NCBI RefSeq assembly: GCF_009708005.2 | Contig: NZ_CP052757.1 | Span: forward strand, 2,232,001 to 2,296,000 | DNA length: 64,000 nt | Direction of reading: 5' to 3' | Origin: Cellulosimicrobium protaetiae | Lineage (GTDB): Bacteria; Actinomycetota; Actinomycetes; Actinomycetales; Cellulomonadaceae | Notes under the pieces: generated by a model | Databases searched by the model: none | Seen by the model: only the letters and a program-made list of their open reading frames with translations | Told to the model about the DNA's origin: nothing | Translations under genes and position numbers: made by a program | In this document: piece after piece, positions 46,400 through 54,833 of the stretch | How positions within the stretch are numbered: the first letter of the stretch is position 1 | Layout of the letters: the number at the start of each line of letters is the position of its first letter

Positions 46400-46852
46400 A
46401 TGCGCGCGATCGTGCCGAGCCTGTGGTTCGACGGCAACCTCGAGGAGGCCATCACCTTCTACGCGAGCGTCTTCCCCGACGCGAAGGTCGGGGACGTGTT
46501 CCGCCAGCCCGACGGTACGGCGGTGTCGGCGGACTTCGAGCTCGCCGGGCACCGGTTCGCGGCCATCAACGGCGGCCCGCAGTTCCCGTTCACCGAGGCG
46601 GTGTCGTTCGTCGTCGAGTGCGAGTCGCAGGACGAGGTCGACGAGTACTGGGCGGCGCTCACCGACGGCGGGCAGGAGTCGCAGTGCGGGTGGCTCAAGG
46701 ACCGGTTCGGGCTGTCGTGGCAGGTGGTCCCCGTCGAGTTCCTCGCGATGCTCCAGGACCCCGACCCAGCCCGCGTCCAGCGCGTCGTCGACGTGATGAT
46801 GACGCAGGCCAAGCTCGACCTGGGACCGCTGCGGGCGGCGTACGACGGCTGA
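46400..46852 (+). CDS. VOC family protein (PhnB / 3-demethylubiquinone methyltransferase-like fold)
   Basis: 150 residues: IVPSLWFDGNLEEAITFYASVFP, then ADFELAGHRFAAINGGPQF, and CGWLKDRFGLSWQVVP. This matches the PhnB-like VOC family often mis-annotated as 3-demethylubiquinone-9 methyltransferase. The true activity is unknown. ATG 46400 follows GGAGACG. A hairpin at 46902 ends the transcript. Confidence 0.9.
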   Translation: MRAIVPSLWFDGNLEEAITFYASVFPDAKVGDVFRQPDGTAVSADFELAGHRFAAINGGPQFPFTEAVSFVVECESQDEVDEYWAALTDGGQESQCGWLKDRFGLSWQVVPVEFLAMLQDPDPARVQRVVDVMMTQAKLDLGPLRAAYDG

Positions 46853-46901
46853 CCCCGGACGGCGCAGACGGCGGGGTGCACAGGAGGTTTGCCGGGGATG
46901 T

Positions 46902-46922
46902 CCAGACCGTCCCCAGGTCTGG
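46902..46922 (+). terminator. Hairpin after the VOC gene
   Basis: CCAGACC (46902-46908) pairs with GGTCTGG (46916-46922) around a 7-nt loop, followed by TTGAA. It is short but well placed 50 bp past the stop. Confidence 0.5.
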
Positions 46923-46986
46923 TTGAATGCGCTCGACATCTCCGCCGACGGCACCCGCCGTCCTCTCGTGAAGGACCACGAACCGA

Positions 46987-48717
46987 GTGAAGAAGCTCCT
47001 TGCCGGCACCGTGGGGACGGTGCTGGCCCTCGGCGGGCTGGGTGTCGTCACCGCGACCCCCGCAGCCGCCGCCACCCAGCACGTCCAGGTCACCTGCAGC
47101 TACATCGACATCAGGCTCGACGCCTACCCGGACGGGACGTCGTTCACCTTCGCCCTCGACGGTGAGACCGAGACCACGACGTTCGACGGCTCCTTCGGCG
47201 TCTGGCGCGACGTCGACTGGTCGACCACGCACGACTGGAGCGTCGTCGTCGACGCCCCGGACGGCGCCGAGGGCGACTTCTCGGACGGCGGGACGACCAC
47301 GCCGTGCGAGACCAACCCGAACACCACCGCCTGGACCGACGCCTCCTGCGGGGAGATCACCACGAGCGTCGTCGAGTACCCCGCCGGGTCGCGCGTCGTG
47401 GCGACGGTCGACGGGGCCGTCCTCGCCGACGAGACGGTCGACGGTTCCTACTGGAACCTGTGGGCGCTCGACTGGCAGACGGCGCACGACTGGTCCGTCG
47501 TGCTCGACGCGCCGGACGACTCCCTCGACCGGACGTGGTCGGGGACCACCGAGCCGTGCCTGTTCGACCCGAGCCTGCGCGTCTCGGTCAACGCCTGGTG
47601 CGAGACGTTGTCGGTCTCGGTCGACGGGTACCCCGTGGGCACGGCGGTCGCCGTGCGCGTGGGGGGCGGCGTCGTCGGCGAGGGCGCGATCGACGCGAGC
47701 GGGTACTTCTGGGGCGAGTGGGCTATCGACGGGACGTCCGCGCAGGAGTGGGCGGTCGAGATCGACGCGGCCGACGACGCGCTCGACCGCGTCGAGACCG
47801 GGTCGTCCGAGCCGTGCTGGGTGCCGCCGAAGACGGTCGAGCCCGTGTCACCGGACGTGGTGACCGACTGTGCGGCCACCCCGGCCGACGTCGTGCTGCC
47901 CGAGGACACCGAGGCGATCACCTACACCCGCACCGATGAGGGGGTCGTCGCGACGGCGTCGCCCGGCTACGAGCTCCCCTTCTGGTTCGACCAGTGGCGG
48001 CCGCACGGCGACGGGCAGCTTCTCCTCGGCTGGTATGCCGCGCTCCGCCCGTCGTGCGACTTCGCCGACGTCTCCGTCCAGCCGGTGTGCGTCGAGGGCG
48101 TCGCGTCCGTCGACATCTCCGTGACGCCGCCTCCCGGCGCGACCGAGGACAACTCGACCTTCTACATCGAATGGCAGGGGCCCGGCGGAGGCTACGACGT
48201 GGTGTACGGCGACGCCGGGTTCGGGCACCCGTGGACGACACGCCAGCCGTGGCCGGGGTTCATCACTCACGACGACGGGACCCTCTCACCGACGTACGAC
48301 CCGACCTGGCGCCTCGACGACGTCGACCTCGTCCTGTACGCGACCGTGGCAGCCGACGGCGGTGCCTACTCGGTCGGGTACCGCGCGCACGTCGAGGACG
48401 CGCCGACGGCCGACCCGTGCGCCGACGACCCCGGGCCGCACTTCTCCGTCGACGTGAGCCAGCGATGGCTCGCGGGCAAGCCGTACCTGACCGTGCGTGT
48501 CCTCAACGAGGGAGACAGCACCGCGGACGTGAGCGTCGCGACGCCGTTCGGCCGCAAGCACTTCCCAGGCGTCGCGGCGGGTGCGAGCGCGTACCAGGCG
48601 TTCGCCGTCCGGACGACGGAGCCGGTCGAGGGCCAGGTGCACGTCTTCTTCACGGCCGACGTCGACGGCGAGCGGGTCACGCGGGAGCGTGTCGTCCCGT
48701 TCCGGCTCGGCGGGTAG
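46987..48717 (+). CDS. Secreted protein with three 84-residue repeats and shared C-terminal domain
   Basis: 576 residues from GTG 46987. The signal peptide is KKLLAGTVGTVLALGGLGVV ending in ATPAAAA. Three repeats follow, each bounded by two Cys residues: 37-107, 121-191 and 205-277, with an exact 84-residue period and a conserved W-A-x-D-W-x-T-x-x-x-W-x-V pattern. The Cys pairs probably form disulfides that close each repeat. A Trp/Tyr-rich region (about 285-480) comes next. The last 90 residues (RWLAGKPYLTVRV, KHFPGVAAGASAYQAFAVR) are homologous to the end of the protein at 3781. No enzyme motif is seen; it may bind surfaces or polymers. Confidence 0.82.
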   Translation: MKKLLAGTVGTVLALGGLGVVTATPAAAATQHVQVTCSYIDIRLDAYPDGTSFTFALDGETETTTFDGSFGVWRDVDWSTTHDWSVVVDAPDGAEGDFSDGGTTTPCETNPNTTAWTDASCGEITTSVVEYPAGSRVVATVDGAVLADETVDGSYWNLWALDWQTAHDWSVVLDAPDDSLDRTWSGTTEPCLFDPSLRVSVNAWCETLSVSVDGYPVGTAVAVRVGGGVVGEGAIDASGYFWGEWAIDGTSAQEWAVEIDAADDALDRVETGSSEPCWVPPKTVEPVSPDVVTDCAATPADVVLPEDTEAITYTRTDEGVVATASPGYELPFWFDQWRPHGDGQLLLGWYAALRPSCDFADVSVQPVCVEGVASVDISVTPPPGATEDNSTFYIEWQGPGGGYDVVYGDAGFGHPWTTRQPWPGFITHDDGTLSPTYDPTWRLDDVDLVLYATVAADGGAYSVGYRAHVEDAPTADPCADDPGPHFSVDVSQRWLAGKPYLTVRVLNEGDSTADVSVATPFGRKHFPGVAAGASAYQAFAVRTTEPVEGQVHVFFTADVDGERVTRERVVPFRLGG

Positions 48718-48796
48718 ACGCGGGCGACGCCCGAGCAGGAGGGCCCGGTGGCGCGTCGACGGACGTGCTACCGGGGCCTCCCGCGTGAGGGACTGC

Positions 48797-49423
48797 TCAG
48801 CCCGTCGACGCGCGGCGCAGCGCGACGAGCTCGCCGATGAGCCGGAGGAGGTCGTCGACGTCGTCGCCCGGGCGCGGCCCCCGGAAGGCGAGGTCCTCGC
48901 CCGCGGTGTCGTCGCCGTCGTCCTCCTCGTCGCCGCCGGTGTCGCGGCCGAGCACGTCGCTGCTCAGCGCGGCGTGCGCGTACAGCCCGTCGCTGAGCAG
49001 GACGATCGCGTTGGCGACGACGGGGTCGCCCACCTCGTCGAGGACGGTGCGGGTCCACGCGTCGTGCGCGCCGTCGAGCGCGGCGCGGGCGCGCGGGTAC
49101 GACCCCTGTGCGAGCCGGGAGACGGCGAGGTAGACGAGCTCGAACTCGGTGTCGACGAGCGTCGAGGTGCGGATGAGGTAGTCGACGGCGCCAGCGGGTG
49201 CGGCACGCATCGCCTCGACGTCGGCGGCGGTGAGCTCGCGCAGGTGCGCGGTGAGGCCGTCGGCGAGCGCGTCCTTGGACCCGAAGTGGTAGAGCAGCCC
49301 GCCCTTGGAGACCCCGGCCCGCTCGGCGACCGCCTCCAGGGTGGCGGCGCGCTCGCCCTGCTCGACGAGCAGGGACGCGAACGCGCGCAGGACCTTGGCG
49401 CGGGCGGCGGGGGGTGGGGGCAT
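48797..49423 (-). CDS. TetR family transcriptional regulator
   Basis: 208 residues. HTH is TLEAVAERAGVSKGGLLYHFGSKDALADGL. The C-terminal domain (TetR_C_8-like) is followed by an acidic stretch (RDTGGDEEDDGDDTAGED) unusual for the family. It is divergent from the MFS gene at 49644, with an operator between them (49568-49581). It most likely represses that efflux pump. Confidence 0.9.
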   Translation of the reverse strand: MPPPPAARAKVLRAFASLLVEQGERAATLEAVAERAGVSKGGLLYHFGSKDALADGLTAHLRELTAADVEAMRAAPAGAVDYLIRTSTLVDTEFELVYLAVSRLAQGSYPRARAALDGAHDAWTRTVLDEVGDPVVANAIVLLSDGLYAHAALSSDVLGRDTGGDEEDDGDDTAGEDLAFRGPRPGDDVDDLLRLIGELVALRRASTG

Positions 49424-49567
49424 GGTTCCGAGGGTAGTGGGAGGGCGTGCTGCCCCGGCCGTCCGACCGGGGCGGAGCCTGTCGACCAGGGCTCGGCAGG
49501 GGAGAGGTCGCGGTGCGCGACGTCACACCGGGCTCGGGATGACGGCGACTCTTTGGATCGTTACTGT

Positions 49568-49581
49568 ACCGTCTGGACGGT
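49568..49581. promoter_or_regulatory. TetR operator of the MFS gene
   Basis: ACCGTC-TG-GACGGT is an inverted repeat with perfect 6-bp arms. It overlaps an AT-richer promoter-like stretch (TTTGGATCGTTACTG) in the TetR/MFS divergent region. Confidence 0.7.
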
Positions 49582-49643
49582 CTGGAAGTCCGGCGCCACC
49601 GCGCCGCCCCGACCGCCCGCAGAACGTGGAAGGACCTCTCGCC

Positions 49644-51212
49644 GTGACGACCCCCGTGACGACGACCCCGACGGCCGTCTCGACCGAAGCAGCCCAGCGC
49701 GCACCCGCGACGCGCGGACCCGCGCGCGGCTCCGCCGGTCGCTGGTTCGCGCTCGCCGTGCTGATGCTCCCGGTGCTGCTCGTGTCGATCGACAACACCG
49801 TGCTGAGCTTCGCGCTGCCCCAGATCTCCGAGTCGCTGCGCCCGAGCGGGACGCAGCTGCTGTGGATCATCGACATCTACCCGCTCGTGCTCGCCGGCCT
49901 GCTCGTGCCGATGGGCTCGTTCGCCGACCGCGTCGGCCGCCGCCGGCTGCTGCTCCTCGGTGCCGTGGGCTTCGCCGCCGTGTCGGTCGTCGCCGCGTAC
50001 GCGCCCACGGCCGGCGCGCTCGTCGCGTCGCGTGCCGCGCTCGGCTTCTTCGGCGCGATGCTCATGCCCTCGACGCTCTCGATCCTGCGCAACGTCTTCG
50101 TCGAGCGCGAGGAGCGGCGCCTCGCCATCGCGATCTGGGCGGCCGGGTTCGCCGCCGGGTCGGCGCTCGGCCCGATCGTCGGCGGGTTCCTGCTCGAGCA
50201 CTTCTGGTGGGGCTCGGTCTTCCTCCTCGCCGTCCCCGTGCTCGTGCTGCTGCTCGCGCTCGCGCCGTTCTTCGTGCCCGAGTCGCGCGACCCCGCCCCG
50301 GGCCGCATCGACGTGCTGTCGATCGTGCTCGTCATGGCGACCATGACCCCCGTCGTCTACGGCATCAAGATGCTCGCCAAGTCCGGGGTGAGCAGCCTCG
50401 CGGTGGGGAGCGTCGTCGTCGGCCTCGTCGCGGGGGCGCTGTTCGTGCGCCGCCAGCTGCGCCGGCCCGACCCGATGATCGACGTGCGGCTCTTCACGCA
50501 CGGCGCGTTCAGCGGTGCCGTGCTCGTCAACCTGCTGTCCGTGTTCTCGCTCGTCGGGTTCCTGTTCTTCGTGTCCCAGGACGTGCAGCTCGTGCTCGGG
50601 CTCACCCCCATGCAGGCGGGCGTCGCACTCCTGCCGGGCCTGCTCGTCATGATCGTGGCGGGCCTCGGCGTCGTGCGCGTCGTGCGCCGCGTGCGCCCGG
50701 CGCACGTCGTCGCCGTCGCGCTGCTGTTCTCCGCGGCCGGGTACGCGATCGTCGCAGCGGGCGCGGGGGAGAGCACCCTCCTGCTGCTCGTCGTGGCGTT
50801 CGTCGTCCTGTCGCTCGGCGTCGGCGCGGCCGAGACCGTGTCGAACGACCTCATCGTGTCCTCCGTCCCCGCCGCCAAGGCGGGCGCGGCGTCCGCGATC
50901 TCCGAGACCGCGTACGAGGTCGGCGCCGTGCTCGGCACCGCCGTCCTCGGGAGCATCCTCACCGCGTCGTACCACGCGAACGTCGTCGTCCCCGCGGGAG
51001 TGCCCGCGGCCGACGCCGTCGCCGCGGCCGAGACGCTCGGCGGCGCGACGCAGGTGGCGTCCACCCTGCCCGCCGGGCAGGCGCAGTCGCTGCTCGACTC
51101 CGCGCACGCTGCGTTCGGCAGCGGCGTGGGCACGACGTCGCTCATCGGGGTCGTGCTCATGCTCGTCGCCGCGGGCGTGGCGCTCGTCACGCTGCGCGGC
51201 GCGAGGTCCTGA
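49644..51212 (+). CDS. MFS multidrug transporter (DHA2, 14 helices)
   Basis: 522 residues from GTG 49644, with GGAAGGA upstream. The N-terminal 35 residues are Thr/Ala-rich. Then come SIDNTVLSFALPQISESL (DHA2 start), GSFADRVGRRRLLLLG (motif A) and GSALGPIVGGFLLEHFWWGSVF (motif C). Fourteen helices can be counted. It resembles SmvA/QacA-type quaternary ammonium and drug exporters. It is divergent from its likely TetR repressor and ends at a strong hairpin. Confidence 0.92.
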   Translation: MTTPVTTTPTAVSTEAAQRAPATRGPARGSAGRWFALAVLMLPVLLVSIDNTVLSFALPQISESLRPSGTQLLWIIDIYPLVLAGLLVPMGSFADRVGRRRLLLLGAVGFAAVSVVAAYAPTAGALVASRAALGFFGAMLMPSTLSILRNVFVEREERRLAIAIWAAGFAAGSALGPIVGGFLLEHFWWGSVFLLAVPVLVLLLALAPFFVPESRDPAPGRIDVLSIVLVMATMTPVVYGIKMLAKSGVSSLAVGSVVVGLVAGALFVRRQLRRPDPMIDVRLFTHGAFSGAVLVNLLSVFSLVGFLFFVSQDVQLVLGLTPMQAGVALLPGLLVMIVAGLGVVRVVRRVRPAHVVAVALLFSAAGYAIVAAGAGESTLLLLVVAFVVLSLGVGAAETVSNDLIVSSVPAAKAGAASAISETAYEVGAVLGTAVLGSILTASYHANVVVPAGVPAADAVAAAETLGGATQVASTLPAGQAQSLLDSAHAAFGSGVGTTSLIGVVLMLVAAGVALVTLRGARS

Positions 51213-51225
51213 CGACGCCCCGCCC

Positions 51226-51260
51226 CGCGCGTCCCGCGCACCCGAGCGGCGGGACGCGCG
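51226..51260 (+). terminator. Terminator of the MFS gene
   Basis: Perfect 12-bp stem CGCGCGTCCCGC (51226-51237) with GCGGGACGCGCG (51249-51260) and an 11-nt loop, 13 bp after the stop. Confidence 0.75.
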
Positions 51261-51308
51261 GCGCTCGCGGTTGGCGAGGGCGCCACGGATCCGGGAGGCT
51301 GGGCGGTG

Positions 51309-53156
51309 ATGAGTCGTCCGCACCGCACCCCGCCCCGCTGGGTCCGCTGGACCCTCTCCGTCCTGCTCGCGCTCGTGCCGTGCTTCGTGTGGGGCGTCAC
51401 GACCGCGACGGCCGAGCGCAGCCTCGGGCCGCACGAGGCGCTCTACGAGGTGACGACGAACGGCCTCGTCACCGTCGACCTCGGCCCGCTCGGCACGCTC
51501 CAGATCGAGTCCCCGCTGCCGCTCGGGCTCGGCGCCGACGTCACGGTGCAGGAGATCCCCGCCGACCTCACCGCGGTCGGCCAGGCGGACACGCTCGAGG
51601 GCCTGTCGCAGGACCTCGAGGACTACCTGCGCTTCTTCGGCGGCCCGCAGGAGACGATCGGTTCGGTCTCCCGGGCCCTCGTCGTCGACGCGCTGCGCCG
51701 GACCGGGTTCGCGATCCTCGTCGTCGCAGCCGTCGGCGCCGGGATCTACCTCTTGCTCGGCGCGCAGCGCCGCCGCGAACTCACCGGTCGCGTCGCGCCG
51801 CGGACCTACGAGATCACCGCGGGGGTCGTCCTCGTCTCGCTCGTCGGCGCGTCGCTGGTGGCCAGCGACCCGGGCACCACGACCGGCCAGTCCCAGCGGG
51901 CGTCCGCCGTCTTCGACGGGACCCCCCTCGAGGGGGCGCGGATCACGGGTCGCCTCGCGGGCGTCGTCGACACCTACGGCGCGCTGCTCATCGACCTGTA
52001 CCGGGAGAACGAGGACTTCTACTCGCGCGCGAACGCCAACCTCGTCGCCGCGTGGGACCGGCGCGAACGCATCCAGCGCCTGACGCGGCCGCTGCCCGCG
52101 GCCGAGAGGCCCGACGACGAGACGTCCGACGACGAGGCGCCCGACGGGGGCTCCTCCGAGGGCGAGGCGGGGGCCACGACCGACGGGCCGCCGTCGGGCA
52201 CGGAGGCCGAGGCGACGGACGACGCGACCGATCCCGGCACGGGCGTCCCCGGTGCGGAGGGCGGGGCGGACGCCCAGGTGACGGAGGAGCCGACGCCCGA
52301 GCCCGCTGCCGAGGAGGAGCTCGTGACCCTCCTGGTGGTGAGCGACCTGCACTGCAACACCGGCATGACACCGCTCATCCGGACCGTGGCCGAGCGGTCG
52401 GGCGCGACGATCGTGCTCAACGCCGGCGACACGACGATGAACGGCACCGCGGTCGAGTCGTTCTGCGTCGACTCGTTCGCGTCGGCGGTCCCGGACGGCG
52501 CGACCATGGTGGTCGCGGACGGCAACCACGACAGCGTCGAGACGTCGGGCCAGGAGCGGGCGAACGGTCAGACCGTCCTGGACGGCAAGGTCGTCGAGGT
52601 CGACGGGATCCGCATCCTCGGGGACCGCGACCCGCTCGAGACACGCCTCGGTCTCGGCAGCCAGCCCCCGCGCGAGGAGACGCCCGAGGAGTACGCGGCC
52701 CGCCTCACCGAGGTCGCGTGCGCGGAGCAGGAGGACGGCGACGGCATCGACCTCCTCATGATCCACACGCCGCGCATGGGCAACGAGGCGCTCGACTCCG
52801 GCTGCGTCCCGAACCAGATCTCCGGCCACATGCACACCCGCTCCGGCCCGGAGCGGATGGGTGGCGGCGTCCGGTACGTGAGCGGCAGCACCGCCGGGGC
52901 GGTCAAGGACCAGCTCCGGGTCGGCCCGCTCAAGGGCACGGCCGAGATGACCGTGCTGCGCTTCGACCCCGAGCAGCGACGCATCGTCGACTGGCAGCTC
53001 GTGCAGATCGGGACCGACGAGTCCGCGAAGGTGTGGCCGCGGATCGCCTGGCCGACGCCGTCGGGCGTGCCCGTGGTCGAGGAGCCCGACACCCCGGAGG
53101 GCGGCGACGTCCCCGCGGACGAGCCGACCGGCGACGTCCCCGCCACCGAGGGCTGA
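51309..53156 (+). CDS. Membrane-anchored metallophosphoesterase
   Basis: 615 residues from ATG 51309 (GTG 51306 also possible). An N-terminal helix (VRWTLSVLLALVPCFVWGV) is followed by an external domain (residues about 35-135) and two more helices (about 139-157 and 172-188). A long acidic low-complexity linker follows. The C-terminal calcineurin-like domain (about 338-580) has all its motifs: VSDLHCNTG, NAGDTTM, DGNHD, MIHTPRMG and ISGHMHT. It therefore should bind two metal ions and hydrolyse phosphoesters, probably outside the membrane. The tail is again acidic. The substrate is unknown. Confidence 0.88.
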   Translation: MSRPHRTPPRWVRWTLSVLLALVPCFVWGVTTATAERSLGPHEALYEVTTNGLVTVDLGPLGTLQIESPLPLGLGADVTVQEIPADLTAVGQADTLEGLSQDLEDYLRFFGGPQETIGSVSRALVVDALRRTGFAILVVAAVGAGIYLLLGAQRRRELTGRVAPRTYEITAGVVLVSLVGASLVASDPGTTTGQSQRASAVFDGTPLEGARITGRLAGVVDTYGALLIDLYRENEDFYSRANANLVAAWDRRERIQRLTRPLPAAERPDDETSDDEAPDGGSSEGEAGATTDGPPSGTEAEATDDATDPGTGVPGAEGGADAQVTEEPTPEPAAEEELVTLLVVSDLHCNTGMTPLIRTVAERSGATIVLNAGDTTMNGTAVESFCVDSFASAVPDGATMVVADGNHDSVETSGQERANGQTVLDGKVVEVDGIRILGDRDPLETRLGLGSQPPREETPEEYAARLTEVACAEQEDGDGIDLLMIHTPRMGNEALDSGCVPNQISGHMHTRSGPERMGGGVRYVSGSTAGAVKDQLRVGPLKGTAEMTVLRFDPEQRRIVDWQLVQIGTDESAKVWPRIAWPTPSGVPVVEEPDTPEGGDVPADEPTGDVPATEG

Positions 53157-53210
53157 CGCGTCGCGCGTCGGTCCTCGCCGCGGGTGGCCGAAGACGGCAG
53201 GATGTGAGGT

Positions 53211-53915
53211 ATGAGCAGGTCCACGCGCTGGATCATCGTGTCGGTGGTCCTTGCGCTCGTCGTGGTGCTCCTCGCACCGTTCGTGTACTCGGAGGTGCAG
53301 GACGGTCGTACACCGCCCCCGCTCGGCCTCCAGTCGCCGGGGGAGGGGACGGCGTCGGCCGCCCCCGCCGAGCCTGGTCCCTTCGACGTGGACGGCGAGT
53401 GGGTCGTCGGGCCGGGCTCCGAGGCAGGCTTCCGGGCCGACGTCCTGGACGCGCCCGTCGACGAGGCGGTCCTCCTCGGCACCACCTCGGACGTCACGGG
53501 GACCTTTCGCGTGCGGTCGGGCGAGCTCCAGACGGCGTCGGTGACGGTCGCGACGACGTCCCTGCGGACCGGGTCCGCGGTCGCGGACCGGCAGCTCCAG
53601 CAGGCCCTCGAGTCGGACCTCTACCCGACGACCCTGTTCTCCCTGACCTCCCCGCTCGACGTGAGCGAGCTCGCGAGCACGACGGACCCGGTCCTGCTCG
53701 AGGCGTCCGGCGCGCTCACGCTGCGCGACGAGACCGAGGCCGTGACGGTGGCGCTCGAGGCGCAGCGGTCCGGGGACGGCGTCCTCGCGACGGGTGCGAT
53801 CGGCGTGCGCTTCTCCGACTTCGGCATCGCGGTGCCGCCGAGCGCGCCCGTGCAGGTCCGCGACGAGGGCACCGTCGAGGTGCGGCTCCAGCTCGTCCGA
53901 CCCGCGACTCCCTGA
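53211..53915 (+). CDS. YceI family lipocalin-like protein
   Basis: 234 residues. One N-terminal membrane helix (WIIVSVVLALVVVLLAPFVY) anchors the protein. From about residue 55 the YceI barrel is visible: DGEWVVGPGSEAGFRADVLD, LRTGSAVADRQLQQALESDLYP (diagnostic), TLFSLTSPL and a final GVRFSDFGIAVPPSAPVQV. YceI proteins bind isoprenoid quinones or polyisoprenoids. ATG 53211 is preceded by a GAGGT sequence. Confidence 0.92.
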   Translation: MSRSTRWIIVSVVLALVVVLLAPFVYSEVQDGRTPPPLGLQSPGEGTASAAPAEPGPFDVDGEWVVGPGSEAGFRADVLDAPVDEAVLLGTTSDVTGTFRVRSGELQTASVTVATTSLRTGSAVADRQLQQALESDLYPTTLFSLTSPLDVSELASTTDPVLLEASGALTLRDETEAVTVALEAQRSGDGVLATGAIGVRFSDFGIAVPPSAPVQVRDEGTVEVRLQLVRPATP

Positions 53916-53950
53916 GGCCCGGGGGCGAGCCCGTGACCTAGGGTGGTCGG

Positions 53951-54709
53951 GTGGACCACCCGACCGACCTGACGCCCGTCGCCCAGGACTACCTCAAGGT
54001 CGTCTGGGCCGCCCAGGAGTGGTCGGACGAGAAGGTGACGACCAAGCTCCTCGCCGAGCGCATCGGCGTCGGCGCCTCGACGGTGTCGGAGACGGTGCGC
54101 CGGCTCAGCGCCCAGGGGCTCCTCGACCACGCGCCGTACGGCGCGATCACGCTCACCGAGCGCGGCCGCAGCCTCGCGCTCGCCATGGTGCGACGCCACC
54201 GGCTCCTCGAGACCTACCTCGTCTCCGAGCTCGGCTACGGCTGGGACGAGGTGCACGACGAGGCGGAGGTTCTCGAGCACGCCGTCTCCGACCTGCTCGT
54301 GGAGCGGATCGACGCGCGCCTCGGGCACCCGACGCGCGACCCGCACGGCGACCCGATCCCGGGCGCGGACGGGACCGTCGTCCGCCCGCCCGCCGTCCCG
54401 CTCGCGGACCTCGTCGTGGGCGACCGGGGGACCGTGGTGCGGATCTCCGACGCCGATCCCGACGTCCTGCGCTACCTCGCGGAGATCGGGGTCGGGCTGG
54501 ACACCGGCGTCGAGGTGCGCGAGCGGCGCGAGTACGCCGGCATCCTCTCGGTCGTCTGGTCGCCGCCGGCGACAGCCGACGGGGGTGGCCCCGCGGCGGG
54601 TACCGGGTCGGGCGAGCGCGACGCGCCGGGCCCGACACCGCCCGCCCAGCTCGGCCTGCGCGCCGCCGACCACGTGTGGGTCGTGCGCGCGGAGCCTGTG
54701 CCCGCCTAG
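53951..54709 (+). CDS. DtxR/MntR family metal-dependent regulator
   Basis: 252 residues from GTG 53951. The HTH is TTKLLAERIGVGASTVSETVRRLSAQGLL. The metal-binding dimerisation domain follows, with RRHRLLETYLVSELGYGWDEVHDEAEVLEHAVSD (the ligand-bearing E-x2-x-x-E/H pattern) and GHPTRDPHGDPIP. A C-terminal FeoA/SH3-like domain (LVVGDRGTVVRISD) is present. It may sense manganese or iron. The iron box at 20002 could be a target of this or another DtxR homologue. It is not linked to a metal transporter here. Confidence 0.9.
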   Translation: MDHPTDLTPVAQDYLKVVWAAQEWSDEKVTTKLLAERIGVGASTVSETVRRLSAQGLLDHAPYGAITLTERGRSLALAMVRRHRLLETYLVSELGYGWDEVHDEAEVLEHAVSDLLVERIDARLGHPTRDPHGDPIPGADGTVVRPPAVPLADLVVGDRGTVVRISDADPDVLRYLAEIGVGLDTGVEVRERREYAGILSVVWSPPATADGGGPAAGTGSGERDAPGPTPPAQLGLRAADHVWVVRAEPVPA

Positions 54710-54755
54710 ACTGACGGCCAGCCCCTGCTCTCGTCGCCGACGCCGCCGACACGCC

Positions 54756-54769
54756 TCGAATCGATTCGA
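54756..54769 (+). promoter_or_regulatory. Perfect 14-bp palindrome upstream of the MFS gene
   Basis: TCGAATCGATTCGA lies 65 bp before the transporter start. The central CG and AAT/ATT arms resemble LacI/GalR sites, but several other families use such palindromes. No regulator gene is adjacent. Confidence 0.5.
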
Positions 54770-54833
54770 CACTCGTCGGTCCGAGGTCTCCCCGACACCG
54801 ACCGACCCACGACGCCCGAGGCACGAGGACACG

